A stretch of 64,000 bases of DNA from CAIODY01 sp046051225 (GCA_046051225.1 JBJOOR010000010.1:1-64000), one strand, 5' to 3'. Positions 17,030 through 26,173 are shown, counted from the first letter of the stretch. The notes: a model not told the origin generated them from the letters alone. Translations and numbers: made by a program.

Positions 17030-17806
17030 TTACCAACTTCCTCCAGCGCCGCCGCCACTACCACTTCCACCACCAAACCCACCAAATCCACCACCGCCAC
17101 TATCTCCCCAGTTACCACCACCACCACTGCTACCACCACCAAAAATTAATGGTGCTAAAAACATACCGCCATATCCGCCGCCGCCAATCATCGTTCCACC
17201 ACCTCTATTATTAAATCGTCCTATAATAATAATCACAATAATAATAATAATAATCAATCCTGCTATTGGCGACCCTTTTTTGTTATTGGGTTTTCTATAA
17301 TCATTTTCATCAGCATGATATTCGCCTCTGGTGGCTTTGCAAATGGCATCAATCCCATTATTAATTCCATTAAAATAATCATTTTGTTTAAATAATGGTT
17401 TTATTTCTTTTTCAATAATCAGCTTGCAAACACCATCTGGCAAAACTCCTTCTAAGCCATCGCCTGTGGTAATAAATACTTTTCTTTCATTTGGGGCAAT
17501 CAATAATACGATTCCATTATTCTTCTGTTTTTGTCCTACCCCCCACTCTCTTAAAATTCCTAGTGCTACATCTGAAGGTTCATCATCATTTAATGATGAA
17601 ACAATTACTATTTCAATTTGATTAGATGTTGAATCGGCAAATGCAACTAATTTTTGTTCAAGTATTTGCTTCTGCTCTTCAGTCAATAATTTAGCTAAAT
17701 CATTTACAAGTCTTTCGGGCTGTGGCTTTTCGGGTACATGTACTTTTGCCGATACCGATGTAAATGCAACTAATAATGCAAAAAATATTTTAAAAAAATG
17801 TTTCAC
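17030..17806 (-). CDS. TPM-domain membrane protein (YgcG type)
   Basis: 258 residues. A signal peptide (about 1-20) is followed by a TPM domain (about 30-150: VNDLAKLLTEEQKQILEQKL, EIVIVSSLNDDEPSDVAL, REWGVGQKQKNNGIVLLIAP, ITTGDGLEGVLPDG). A membrane helix almost entirely of Ile and Val comes next (LIIIIIIVIIIIG, encoded by an ATT repeat), and then a glycine-rich tail (GGGSSGGGGNWGDSGGGGFG). YgcG-like proteins are anchored in the cell envelope; the TPM domain has been reported as a phosphatase or as an assembly factor in other systems. It is paired with a second TPM gene 21 bases upstream. Confidence 0.85.
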   Translation of the reverse strand: MKHFFKIFFALLVAFTSVSAKVHVPEKPQPERLVNDLAKLLTEEQKQILEQKLVAFADSTSNQIEIVIVSSLNDDEPSDVALGILREWGVGQKQKNNGIVLLIAPNERKVFITTGDGLEGVLPDGVCKLIIEKEIKPLFKQNDYFNGINNGIDAICKATRGEYHADENDYRKPNNKKGSPIAGLIIIIIIVIIIIGRFNNRGGGTMIGGGGYGGMFLAPLIFGGGSSGGGGNWGDSGGGGFGGFGGGSGSGGGAGGSW

Positions 17807-17827
17807 TTTTTATTCTTTTTAGATTGA

Positions 17828-18274
17828 TTAACCGATTACCATTTCATCACTTAATTCATTTTTATCATCCTGCTGATGCGGAAAAAATTGCTGCAACTGA
17901 TTGCCAACTTGTTGAACCGTGGCCGCAATACCTTCAATTATTTTTCCACTTTTAAAATAGGATTGCATGTTTTGTTTTTCGATATCCCAAAAATTTAGAG
18001 GCACTACTTTATTTATTCCTGCATCGCCAATTATTGCAAATTTTTTATCCTTAATGGCAATATAAATTAACACACCATTCTTTAATTCGGTGTTTTGCAT
18101 TTTTAATTTATAAAAACATTCAGCTGCCCTGTCCAATACATTTTCGGGTTTGCATTTATTTTCAACATAAACCCGTATTTCGCCACTAGTATTAGTTTCA
18201 GCTTGTTCAATAGCAACCCGAATAGTTTCTTTTTCGGCTTTTGAAAAATGAGGTTTCGAAAAAATCCAATTCAT
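17828..18274 (-). CDS. TPM-domain protein
   Basis: 148 residues from the ATG at 18274 (MNWIFSKPHFSKAEKETIR); a start further upstream would overlap the next gene. A TPM domain fills the protein (AIEQAETNTSGEIRVYVENK, AECFYKLKMQNTELKNGVLI, FAIIGDAGINKVVPLNFWDI). No signal peptide, so it is probably cytoplasmic or at the inner face. Two-TPM gene pairs like this one with the downstream YgcG-type gene are common, often with a LemA gene, which is not seen here. Confidence 0.8.
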   Translation of the reverse strand: MNWIFSKPHFSKAEKETIRVAIEQAETNTSGEIRVYVENKCKPENVLDRAAECFYKLKMQNTELKNGVLIYIAIKDKKFAIIGDAGINKVVPLNFWDIEKQNMQSYFKSGKIIEGIAATVQQVGNQLQQFFPHQQDDKNELSDEMVIG

Positions 18275-18284
18275 AATTTTATTA

Positions 18285-18713
18285 TTAAGATGTGTGGTCT
18301 GATACAATTAGCCATTTTCCTTTTATTTTTTTAAACCATAAAGTAAAGTGTCCTTGGGGTACATCGGCTTCACGTTTTAATAACCAATGACCTGTAACTA
18401 AATAATTTTTACAATTAATTTTTTGTATTTTAATTACATCCATTTTTAGTATGCCCATTGATTTTTTGTCGGGGTACTTATCTAAATAACGAAGTAACAT
18501 TTTGTTATATCCACAAGTAATATTTTTTGCTGTAACAAATTGTAGGCTATCATTGTTCCAATATCCATTACTCATAAAACCTGGTAAATCGCCATTGTTC
18601 CATGCTTCTTGCTGATTGTTAAGTGTTTTAATAATTACTTTTTCTGTTTTGTTTTTGTTAGCAAAGACAAACAGAGGTAAAATAATTATACAAAAGAAAA
18701 ATATTTTTTTCAT
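18285..18713 (-). CDS. SnoaL/DUF4440-like exported protein
   Basis: 142 residues with a signal peptide (MKKIFFFCIIILPLFVFA). The rest has the NTF2-like pattern of DUF4440: a helix with NNQQEAWNNGDLPGFMSNGY, then strands ending YLVTGHWLLKREADVPQGHF and TLWFKKIKGKWLIVSDHTS. This fold is used by small enzymes and binding proteins; no catalytic residues can be assigned. It is 10 bases upstream of the TPM gene and probably shares its transcript. Confidence 0.7.
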   Translation of the reverse strand: MKKIFFFCIIILPLFVFANKNKTEKVIIKTLNNQQEAWNNGDLPGFMSNGYWNNDSLQFVTAKNITCGYNKMLLRYLDKYPDKKSMGILKMDVIKIQKINCKNYLVTGHWLLKREADVPQGHFTLWFKKIKGKWLIVSDHTS

Positions 18714-18769
18714 GTTAGTATTTTAAAAGTATTTCAACATGATTAGTTTTATTCATCATTATTTTATTT

Positions 18770-20023
18770 TTAATGATTTAAAGATACTGATACATCTTGA
18801 TTATGCTTATGTTTAAATGTAATAGCAAATAAAATGGCAATCACTAAGGCATAGGCTGCAAACGAAAGCCATATTTGATTCCAATTTCTTACACCATCTG
18901 TGGTAAAGAATTTATCAATAATTACTCCACTTAATATGCCGCCAAAAAAAGCACCAAAGCCATTTACCATAGTTGTAAATAATCCTTGCGCACTGCTGCG
19001 AATGGTTGAATCGGTGGTAGTTTCAATAAATAATGAGCCTGAAATATTGAAGAAATCGAATGCCATTCCATAAACAATGCATGATAAAATTATCATCCAC
19101 AAACCTTCGGATGGATTTCCAAAAGCAAATAAGCCAAATCGTAAAACCCAAGCCAGCATGGAGATGAGCATCACATTTTTAATTCCAAATCGCTTCAAGA
19201 AAAATGGAATTGCTAAAATAAAAAGTGTTTCGCTGATTTGCGAAATAGACATGATAATGGTAGAATATTTTACCACTAATGAATCTGCATAAGCTGGATT
19301 ATTTTTAAATTCAGAAATAAATCCATCGCCATACATATTTGTTAATTGTAGCGCAGCCCCCAATAACATGGCGAACATAAAGAACAAAGCCAGCTTGTAA
19401 TTGCCAAATAATTTAAAAGCATTTAATCCTAATTTTTCTGACCATGATGCATTTGTTGCAATCAATTTTTGTGGCGCACATTTAGGTAATGTAAAAGAAT
19501 AAATGCCCAACACAAATGCTGAAACAGTAGCAATATAAAACATATTGGCTGATGCCTTATTACCTGTTAAATTGGTGAGCCACATGGCAGCAATAAAACC
19601 AATTGTTCCCCAAACTCTGATGGGTGGAAAAACTTTTACCACATCGTAATTATTATTTTTTAAAATGGTGTATGCTACTGAATTTGATAAAGCAATCGTT
19701 GGCATATAGCACAGCATCGCAACAAGCATCAACCAATAAAATGAATTAGAATCATTCATTTGTGGTAGAAAAAACAAAGCAATGCCACTAACAATATGCA
19801 ATGTGCCATATAATTTTTCAGCATTGATATATTTGTCGGCAATGATACCTGTGAATGCAGGCATAAAAATGGCAGAAATGCCCAAAGTGGAAAATATAGC
19901 TCCGAAATCTGCTCCACTCCAATGTTTGGTACCAAACCAATAATTGAAAATGGTAATTAACCATGCACCCCAAACAAAAAATTGTAAAAAACTCATTATA
20001 GTTAATCGCAGTTTTATGCTCAT
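18770..20023 (-). CDS. MFS nucleoside:H+ symporter-like permease
   Basis: 417 residues and about 12 membrane helices. The N-terminus MSIKLRLTIMSFLQFFVWGAW is typical of the nucleoside-proton symporter (NupG/XapB-like) branch of the major facilitator superfamily. FFGGILSGVIIDKFF near the C-terminus also fits. Bacteroidota carry several such permeases, sometimes in sugar or nucleoside salvage clusters. Thymidine kinase lies 2.6 kb away on the same strand, which fits a nucleoside substrate only loosely. Confidence 0.75.
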   Translation of the reverse strand: MSIKLRLTIMSFLQFFVWGAWLITIFNYWFGTKHWSGADFGAIFSTLGISAIFMPAFTGIIADKYINAEKLYGTLHIVSGIALFFLPQMNDSNSFYWLMLVAMLCYMPTIALSNSVAYTILKNNNYDVVKVFPPIRVWGTIGFIAAMWLTNLTGNKASANMFYIATVSAFVLGIYSFTLPKCAPQKLIATNASWSEKLGLNAFKLFGNYKLALFFMFAMLLGAALQLTNMYGDGFISEFKNNPAYADSLVVKYSTIIMSISQISETLFILAIPFFLKRFGIKNVMLISMLAWVLRFGLFAFGNPSEGLWMIILSCIVYGMAFDFFNISGSLFIETTTDSTIRSSAQGLFTTMVNGFGAFFGGILSGVIIDKFFTTDGVRNWNQIWLSFAAYALVIAILFAITFKHKHNQDVSVSLNH

Positions 20024-20073
20024 GGTATTTAATTTTTATAAAGTAAGATAATTTTAAATTGAGTGAACCAAAA

Positions 20074-20853
20074 TCACAACACCGATTCTGGTGGCATGGT
20101 TTTGTTTATATCTATTAATGCAGCATCATTTTGGTTAGTAGATACAATTTTATTAACCAATGCTGAATCAGATTGATGGATTGAATCATTCGAAACATCA
20201 AATACTTTTCCGCCTTCGCATCTAATTGTTCTGGATGGAAATTTTTTCATCATCATATAATCGTGTGTGGCAATCAGCATAGCAGTGTTTGATTCTTTGG
20301 CAATTTGTTGCAACAAGGTAATAATTTCATCACTTGTTTCGGGGTCTAGATTTCCTGTAGGTTCATCGGCTAAAATCAATTCGGGCGAATTTAATAATGC
20401 TCTTGCAATTACCACTCGTTGTTGTTCGCCGCCTGATAATTCGAACGACATTTTAAAACCTTTTGTTTTTAAACCAACTAAGTTTAACACTGCATCTATT
20501 CTGCTCTGAATTTTTATTTTATCTGTCCAACCTGTTGATTTTAAAGCAAATTCTAAATTATCATTTACATTTCTATCGCTTAATAATTGAAAATCCTGAA
20601 ACACAATTCCCAATTTTCTACGAAGATTGGGTAGCGTTTTCCAAGTTAATTTTTTCAAATCAAATCCTGCCACATTGCCTTCGCCCTGTGTAAGTGGCAA
20701 ATCGCCATATAATGTTTTTAATAGGCTACTTTTTCCAAATCCAGTTTTCCCGATTAGATATACAAATTCGCCATTATTTAATTCGAAGTTTACATCGCCT
20801 AAAATAAGAGAATTGCCCTGAAAAACTGAAACGTTTTTTAATTGAATAATCAT
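20074..20853 (-). CDS. ftsE: FtsE-like cell-division ABC ATPase
   Basis: 259 residues. ABC ATPase motifs are in order: Walker A GKTGFGKSS (about 34-42), Q-loop FQDFQLL, signature LSGGEQQRVVIARALL, Walker B LILADEPTGNLDP, and H-loop ATHDYMMMKKFPSRT. ADEPTGNLDPETS and the overall length match FtsE, which with FtsX controls cell-wall hydrolases at division. FtsX is not adjacent, and a C-terminal extension of about 35 residues beyond the usual FtsE end is present. A LolD-like lipoprotein exporter ATPase is the main alternative. Confidence 0.75.
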   Translation of the reverse strand: MIIQLKNVSVFQGNSLILGDVNFELNNGEFVYLIGKTGFGKSSLLKTLYGDLPLTQGEGNVAGFDLKKLTWKTLPNLRRKLGIVFQDFQLLSDRNVNDNLEFALKSTGWTDKIKIQSRIDAVLNLVGLKTKGFKMSFELSGGEQQRVVIARALLNSPELILADEPTGNLDPETSDEIITLLQQIAKESNTAMLIATHDYMMMKKFPSRTIRCEGGKVFDVSNDSIHQSDSALVNKIVSTNQNDAALIDINKTMPPESVL

Positions 20854-20880
20854 TGTTGAGATAGGATAAAGTGTAAAAAT

Positions 20881-20915
20881 AAAAAAGGAAGTGTTTTATT
20901 CAAACACTTCCTTCA
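20881..20915 (-). terminator. Terminator of the PKD/T9SS gene
   Basis: GGAAGTGTTT (20887-20896) pairs with AAACACTTCC (20902-20911), with a run of A on the plus strand giving the T-tract for leftward transcription. Confidence 0.75.
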
Positions 20916-20938
20916 TTATTGAAAAAATATTTTTCTAA

Positions 20939-22522
20939 TTATTTAACAACCGAAAATTTACCAGTAGTTTTTTGTCCGTTTATTTCAACCGAGAACATAT
21001 ACATTCCTTCAGTTAAATTATTAGTAGCTACTTCAATTGTGCTATTTACAACTTGATTGCTTTCGCTAACTACTTGACCAACTGTGTTGTAAACTTTTAC
21101 AACAGCTTTGTTCGAAGTACCATTTAATTCTACTGGAATATTCATTGTAGTACCAATTGATACTGGATTTGGATAAACATTGCCTAAAGTAAATTCAGAT
21201 ACTTCATTAACGCCTACGTTTGTAATTTTTACAATACGACAAGAGTTGTATGATTTAGTGCTATTTGAAGCTGTTAAACATACTGTGTATGTTCCGTTTG
21301 CTGCATAAGTGTATACAGGATTTTTTTGAGTTGAAGTACCATTGCCATCACCAAAATCCCAAGCCCATGTAGTTGGTGCAAAATTAGAAATATCAGTAAA
21401 ATTAGCTGTAGCTATTGATTTTGTATAAGTAAATGCAGCTCCTTCGTATTTCATGTGGTAGTCAATATAAGCATGTTCTGGAAAGAAACCAGCTCCGTAA
21501 GCTAAGCTTGTAACATATACGCCATTCCATCCACCTGCCATGTTGTATCTTGAATCTGTATTGGCAACACTTCCCATGTTATAAGAAAAATCTGAAGTTT
21601 GTGAAGTTGGAGCAGCACCGCTTGTTTCTTCATAACATAATAAATTACAACCATTCAAACGTTTATGAATTGTATTAGTAGGACCATAATTAGTTAAAGT
21701 ATCACCCAATGCATACGATTGATTAGGCTTGTAACGGAATGCAACACCAATACATGGAGAGAAACGTGCATTTTGGCTTGTAGCTGCTGGAATATTTAAA
21801 CTTACTGGAATGGTAATTACACCACTGCTATCTTTTGCAGTTAATGCATAACCATAACGAGTAATGTTAGTACCTGTTGGTGCATTTGCAGTATAGCTAT
21901 AATCACACAATGCAAAATGAGTTCCTGTATCTGATACAAAATTGTATAATTTTAATCCATTTGAATTATAATTAATTACATAAACATATAATGAATCATT
22001 TGAACTGATATGTTGAGAATATCCAAATAAGAAACGGATACTATCAATAGAGAATGAATTATTTCTATTGAAAAACAAATCACCATTTGTAATATTCAAA
22101 GTGCTTTTTGCATATTTAGAAATGTAAGAAGATGCTGGAGAAAATACATCGCAATAAGCATGCGAATACCAATTGAAGGGTTTGTATGGTGATGTTGATG
22201 ATACAACCACCGCATTTGAATCGGGCCAAATTGGCCATCCGCCTAATGTGTTAGATGAGTTTGTGAAATCTGTAATTCCCGAATAAGTTGCATCTGCTGA
22301 TAATGCATCACCATAATTAATCCAATAAGAACTAGTAGATGCTTTTGCTTTTTGCGATTCTTTTTCTTTCTTTAATTGCGCAGCTTTTTCCATCAAGCCT
22401 TTCGAAATTTTCGAAACCATTGGCTCGTTTCTATAAGACGAATTTGTTTTGTAAGGCATTTGGGCAAATGATGCCAATACGCTTACCATTAAGATGAGTA
22501 GTGTAAAGTTTACTTTTTTCAT
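20939..22522 (-). CDS. PKD-domain T9SS type A cargo protein
   Basis: 527 residues. Signal peptide (to ASFAQ, residue 21), a basic Lys/Ala-rich region, a long beta-rich body, a PKD domain (about 375-440: ANFTDISNFAPTTWAWDFGDGNGTST ... YAANGTYTVCLTASN) and a T9SS sorting domain (about 453-527: LGNVYPNPVSIGTTMNIPV ... GMYMFSVEINGQKTTGKFSVVK). The protein should be exported through the Sec and type IX systems. The body is unfamiliar. A possible promoter is TTTT-N20-TATTTTTA at 22595-22564 on the minus strand. The gene has strong codon order and a good terminator, suggesting high expression. Confidence 0.85.
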   Translation of the reverse strand: MKKVNFTLLILMVSVLASFAQMPYKTNSSYRNEPMVSKISKGLMEKAAQLKKEKESQKAKASTSSYWINYGDALSADATYSGITDFTNSSNTLGGWPIWPDSNAVVVSSTSPYKPFNWYSHAYCDVFSPASSYISKYAKSTLNITNGDLFFNRNNSFSIDSIRFLFGYSQHISSNDSLYVYVINYNSNGLKLYNFVSDTGTHFALCDYSYTANAPTGTNITRYGYALTAKDSSGVITIPVSLNIPAATSQNARFSPCIGVAFRYKPNQSYALGDTLTNYGPTNTIHKRLNGCNLLCYEETSGAAPTSQTSDFSYNMGSVANTDSRYNMAGGWNGVYVTSLAYGAGFFPEHAYIDYHMKYEGAAFTYTKSIATANFTDISNFAPTTWAWDFGDGNGTSTQKNPVYTYAANGTYTVCLTASNSTKSYNSCRIVKITNVGVNEVSEFTLGNVYPNPVSIGTTMNIPVELNGTSNKAVVKVYNTVGQVVSESNQVVNSTIEVATNNLTEGMYMFSVEINGQKTTGKFSVVK

Positions 22523-22639
22523 TTTTTATAATTTATATTTGTTTTGATTTTTTTTATGAGGCGTAAAAATAAGAATTGTATTGAAATTGCGAAAAAAAAT
22601 CTTATTTATTTACGTTGTTATACTTATTGACGAAATTAA

Positions 22640-23215
22640 TTAAGAAAGGGTTGCATCATTAAAACAATGACGGCACAAAGGTTCGTAGCTATTTTTTGCA
22701 CCCAATAAAATTTGTGCATCATTTTGTATAGTTCGATGGCTATAATTGGCTATGCTGCCACATTTCATGCATATTGCATGTACTTTGGTTACATATTCGG
22801 CATCCGTTATTAATTGAGGCATTACGCCAAACGGTACACCCAAAAAATCCATATCTAATCCTGCCACAATAACTCTTACGCCTTTTAGTGCCAAGCTTTT
22901 GCAAACTTCGGGCAAGCCCTCGTCAAAAAATTGTGCTTCATCAATCCCTACCACTTCTACGCCATCTACCATGGTTAAAATTTCATCCGAATGTTTTACA
23001 GGAATAGATAAAATATAATTTTCATCGTGCGATACTATTTTTTTGTCATCGTATCGTTTATCTACTTCGGGTTTAAATATTTTTACTTGTTGATTAGCAA
23101 TTTTTACACGTTTCAATCTTCTGATAAGCTCTTCGGTTTTGCCCGAAAACATGCTACCGCAGATAACTTCAATCCATCCTTTGTGCTTATGCGGTATTTG
23201 AGGTTCAATAAACAT
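22640..23215 (-). CDS. tdk: Thymidine kinase
   Basis: 191 residues. It phosphorylates thymidine (salvage of dTMP). Type II thymidine kinase motifs: P-loop GSMFSGKTEELIRRL, Walker B-like VVGIDEAQFF with the catalytic Glu, and a zinc-binding loop (CMKCG and CRHC near the C-terminus). It is divergent from the MlaF-like gene, with 84 bases between the starts. Confidence 0.93.
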   Translation of the reverse strand: MFIEPQIPHKHKGWIEVICGSMFSGKTEELIRRLKRVKIANQQVKIFKPEVDKRYDDKKIVSHDENYILSIPVKHSDEILTMVDGVEVVGIDEAQFFDEGLPEVCKSLALKGVRVIVAGLDMDFLGVPFGVMPQLITDAEYVTKVHAICMKCGSIANYSHRTIQNDAQILLGAKNSYEPLCRHCFNDATLS

Positions 23216-23299
23216 TTGTTGATTTTGTTTTTTTAAAATAGAATTTTCAAAAGTATAAAATAAACTTTTACTCTTCTATCTTTACGCTCTTCAAAATTC

Positions 23300-24058
23300 A
23301 TGATAGAAATAAAAGACATACGAAAAAAGTTTAACGATAACGATGTACTGAAAGGCATTTCAGCCACATTTGAATCGGGAAAAACTAATTTAATAATTGG
23401 TACAAGTGGTAGCGGAAAAACAGTTACTATTAAATGTATGGTAGGATTATTTGAAGTAGATGGTGGTTCGATTTTATACGATGGTAGAAATTTTTCTACC
23501 ATGACTTTGGCAGAAAGAAAAGTGATTAGAAAAGAAATTGGAATGCTGTTTCAAGGTGGTGCATTATTCGATAGTTTGAATATTGAACAAAATGTAATGT
23601 TTCCGCTAAACATGTTTAGCAGCATGACTCGGAAAGAAAAATTAGACCGTGTAAATTTTTGTTTAGATAGAGTAAATCTATCGGGTAAAAATAAATTATT
23701 CCCGAGCGAAATAAGCGGTGGAATGAAAAAACGGGTGGGTATTGCAAGAGCAATAGTGATGAATCCAAAATATTTATTTTGTGATGAACCTAATAGTGGT
23801 CTCGACCCACAAACATCTTTAGTAATAGACCAATTGATTAAAGAAATTACAATTGAATTTAACATTACTACCATTATTAATACACACGATATGAATAGTG
23901 TGTTGGAAATTGGCGACCATGTAGTATTTTTATGGAAAGGATTAAAAAACTGGGAAGGCAGCGGCACCGAAGTGCTTACAGCCATTAACCCCGAACTAGA
24001 AGAATTTATTTTTGCTTCAAAATTTTTAAAAGAATTGAAGCACCGCTCGTTTAAATAA
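23300..24058 (+). CDS. MlaF-like ABC transporter ATPase
   Basis: 252 residues. Walker A GTSGSGKTVTIKCMVGLF, Q-loop FQGGALFDSLNIEQN, signature ISGGMKKRVGIARAI, Walker B LFCDEPNSGLDPQTS, H-loop NTHDMNSVLEIGD. FQGGALFDS and GGMKKRV are hallmarks of the MlaF/Ttg2A phospholipid-transport ATPases of the outer-membrane lipid asymmetry system. The usual permease (mlaE) and MCE-domain genes are absent from both sides; the next 800 bases are tandem repeats. The gene may be separated from its partners, or a permease may be encoded elsewhere. Confidence 0.8.
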   Translation: MIEIKDIRKKFNDNDVLKGISATFESGKTNLIIGTSGSGKTVTIKCMVGLFEVDGGSILYDGRNFSTMTLAERKVIRKEIGMLFQGGALFDSLNIEQNVMFPLNMFSSMTRKEKLDRVNFCLDRVNLSGKNKLFPSEISGGMKKRVGIARAIVMNPKYLFCDEPNSGLDPQTSLVIDQLIKEITIEFNITTIINTHDMNSVLEIGDHVVFLWKGLKNWEGSGTEVLTAINPELEEFIFASKFLKELKHRSFK

Positions 24059-24161
24059 AGTATAATACTATTCTTTTAAAAAACGTAAACCCATTCGAAA
24101 AAGCAACGCTAAAAGGCTCTGTTTCAGAATGCGCTAGTAGATGTAGTAGCTACCCAATCAC

Positions 24162-24370
24162 CATATATATCAACATCGGTTTATGCGGTAGCTAAGTAAC
24201 AACTACATAGATTAACACTAATATACGTGGTAGCTAAGTAACAACTACATAGATTAGCACTAATATACGTGGTAGCTAAGTAACAACTGTATAGATTAGC
24301 ACTAATATACGTGGTAGCTAAGTAACAACTACATAGATTAGCACTGATATACGTGGTAGCTAAGTAATTA
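24162..24370 (+). repeat. 42-bp tandem array I (two 21-bp half units)
   Basis: About five units of exactly 42 bases, with half units starting TAGCTAAGTAACAACTACAT and GATTAGCACTAATATACGTG. The first and last units are hybrids with the second array (CATCGGTTTATGCGG at the left, TATATCGACATCG at the right), which shows that the two arrays come from one ancestral repeat. All frames contain stops, so it is non-coding. Confidence 0.9.
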
Positions 24371-24780
24371 CTATGTATATCGACATCGTTTTATGCGGTC
24401 AACGAAAAGGAACTGCGTATATCGACATCGGTTTACGTAGTCAACGAAAAGGAATAGCGTATATCGACATCGTTTTATGTGGTCAACGAAAAGGAACTGT
24501 GTATATCGACATCGTTTTACGTAGTCAACGAAAAGGAACTGCGTATATCGACATCGGTTTACGTAGTCAACGAAAAGGAACTGTGTATATCGACATCGGT
24601 TTACGTAGTCAACGAAAAGGAACTGTGTATATCGACATCGTTTTACGTAGTCAACGAAAAGGAACTGTGTATATCGACATCGGTTTACGTAGTCAACGAA
24701 AAGGAACTGTGTATATCGACATCGTTTTATGTGGTCAACGAAAAGGAACTGTGTATATCGACATCGTTTTACACCAGATT
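24371..24780 (+). repeat. 42-bp tandem array II (two 21-bp half units)
   Basis: Ten occurrences of TATATCGACATCG at a strict 42-base spacing, each followed by TTTACG[T/C][A/G]G and TCAACGAAAAGGAACTG. Units differ at only a few fixed positions (GC/GT, G/T before TTT, ACGTAG/ATGTGG). Unit halves of 21 bases resemble each other (CGTA-TC-AC---GG). 42 and 21 bases are four and two turns of B-DNA. Confidence 0.92.
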
Positions 24781-24798
24781 GTTTGAGATGTAGGTAAA

Positions 24799-24883
24799 GA
24801 AACAATAAAAAAACATTGTTTACATTTACGCAAGTAAATATGTTGCAATTATTACAATGAAACAAGGATTATTTGTTAAAAAC
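24799..24883 (+). repeat. Conserved leader repeat, copy 1
   Basis: About 85 bases nearly identical to the reverse complement of 43805-43887, including TTTACATTTACGCAAGTAAA and ATGTTGCAATTATTACAATG. It lies just upstream of the T9SS gene at 24935, as the other copy lies upstream of its paralogue. It may hold the promoter (TAAATATG is one mismatch from TAnnTTTG) or an untranslated leader. Confidence 0.8.
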
Positions 24884-24934
24884 ATCCCGAACATTCGGGG
24901 CTTTATTTTGCAACTATTAAAAACAACATTACAA

Positions 24935-26173
24935 ATGAAATATGCTATAAAAAAAATATTATGCAATAGTGTATTTTTAAGAAGAAGCCTATTTATAGGC
25001 TTCTTCTTTCTAATAGAAACAAGTATCCAAGCACAAGTAAATTATGTGCCAAACCCTTCATTTGAAAAATTAGATTCTTGTTATTTTTATTCCAATACAA
25101 TAAATGCAGCTAAACCTTGGGATACATTGGTAACAAGGGGGGGAGGAGGGCCTAGTTTATTTAACAAATGTAGTTTTGGTATTGCTAATAGAGCTCCAAA
25201 TACTGGTGCAGGTTTTAGAATTCCGAGAACTGGAACAGGTATTCTGGCAGAAGATATTTTTATTAGCATTTCTCTTGTTAGATTTTACTCTCAAGTACCT
25301 TTAAAACAAACCTTACAAAATGGAAAATCATATACAGTGAGCTTTTATGTAAGCCGTTGTGCATGTTCACAATACTGTATTGATAGAATTGGAGCTTATT
25401 TAGATAATGGAAGTATTAGCACTACTTATGGTGGTTTAGTAAATGTAATCCCCCAAGTAGAAAATCCACAACATCATATTATTACAGATACCGTAAACTG
25501 GACAAAAATACAAGGCTGTTTTATAGCCAATGGCACAGAAAGTTATTTAACCTTAGGTAATTTTTACCCCGATAATCAGGTAGATACAGCATCAGCACCT
25601 TATAATCCTAGTTACGGAGTAGTAAATAATTCTTCTTATTTTTTTGACGATGTTTCGGTAATAGAAAGCAATAGCCAAATACAAGCTGATAATGATACCA
25701 CTATATTAAAAGGCGATACCATAACACTAGGCAAAAGCATAGAAGGTATGCCTGTAGATTGGTATGATATACAAGGTAATTTGTTAGCCGCCAGCAGCAC
25801 TATAAATGTAAGCCCTGCTACCACTACAAGCTATGTAGTACGCATGGATTTATGTGGTAATGTAAGTTATGATACGGTGGTGGTAAGTGTAAGTGTGGGT
25901 ATAGAGCAGTTGGCTTTTGAAAATGGGCAGTCCCGAACGTTCGGGATAGTATATCCAAATCCAGCTTCGCAGTCAATAGTCGTAAGTAGTAAGTCGTTAG
26001 TAAATACAATAGAGGTAAGGGATGTATTAGGTCGTGTTGTAATTCAACAAATCAAAAACTCATCTACTCAACAACTTCAAATTGATGTGTCGGGTTTATC
26101 AAATGGCTTATATTTTATAAAAGCCACTGATACCAAAGGCAATGTGATGAATGCAAAATTTGTAAAAGAATAA
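24935..26173 (+). CDS. T9SS type A cargo protein, paralogue family member 1
   Basis: 412 residues from the ATG at 24935, which gives the signal peptide MKYAIKKIL...ETSIQAQ (34 residues). An in-frame ATG at 24857 lies inside the leader repeat and is less likely. The domain after the signal (VNYVPNPSFEKLDSCYFYSN) is shared with the genes at 36165 and 42580. Later there are a possible Ig-like segment (NDTTILKGDTITLGKSIEGM) and the sorting domain (FGIVYPNPASQSIVVSSKSL ... GLYFIKATDTKGNVMNAKFVKE). The palindrome TCCCGAACGTTCGGGA at about 25931 encodes part of the linker (SRTFG). It resembles a carbohydrate-binding or surface protein; function unknown. Confidence 0.8.
   Translation: MKYAIKKILCNSVFLRRSLFIGFFFLIETSIQAQVNYVPNPSFEKLDSCYFYSNTINAAKPWDTLVTRGGGGPSLFNKCSFGIANRAPNTGAGFRIPRTGTGILAEDIFISISLVRFYSQVPLKQTLQNGKSYTVSFYVSRCACSQYCIDRIGAYLDNGSISTTYGGLVNVIPQVENPQHHIITDTVNWTKIQGCFIANGTESYLTLGNFYPDNQVDTASAPYNPSYGVVNNSSYFFDDVSVIESNSQIQADNDTTILKGDTITLGKSIEGMPVDWYDIQGNLLAASSTINVSPATTTSYVVRMDLCGNVSYDTVVVSVSVGIEQLAFENGQSRTFGIVYPNPASQSIVVSSKSLVNTIEVRDVLGRVVIQQIKNSSTQQLQIDVSGLSNGLYFIKATDTKGNVMNAKFVKE
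25931..25946. repeat. Palindrome TCCCGAACGTTCGGGA inside a coding region
   Basis: A perfect 16-base palindrome in the linker before the sorting domain. The same sequence occurs at about 36407-36422 in a paralogue, and a variant (TCCCGAACATTCGGGG) near 24885-24900. Confidence 0.85.

Larger units (their letters stand above)
24059..24934. other. Gene-free region dominated by two tandem arrays
   Basis: Between the MlaF-like gene and the T9SS gene at 24935. 24059-24160 is unique. 24162-24370 and 24371-24780 are the two tandem arrays. 24799-24883 is a leader that recurs at 43805-43887, and a palindrome near 24887-24901 follows. The open frames across the arrays arise because the unit is a multiple of three bases. 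Confidence 0.7.

Noticed and set aside
24162..24780. CRISPR array
   Set aside because: Units follow each other without unique spacers, the period is only 42 bases, and no cas genes are near.
24371..24865. Long open frames on both strands across the 42-bp array, encoding repeats such as YIDIVLRSQRKGT or RCRYTQFLFVDYV
   Set aside because: The unit is a multiple of three bases without stops, so all frames stay open by construction. There is no signal peptide or start context, and array I, of common origin, has stops in every frame.
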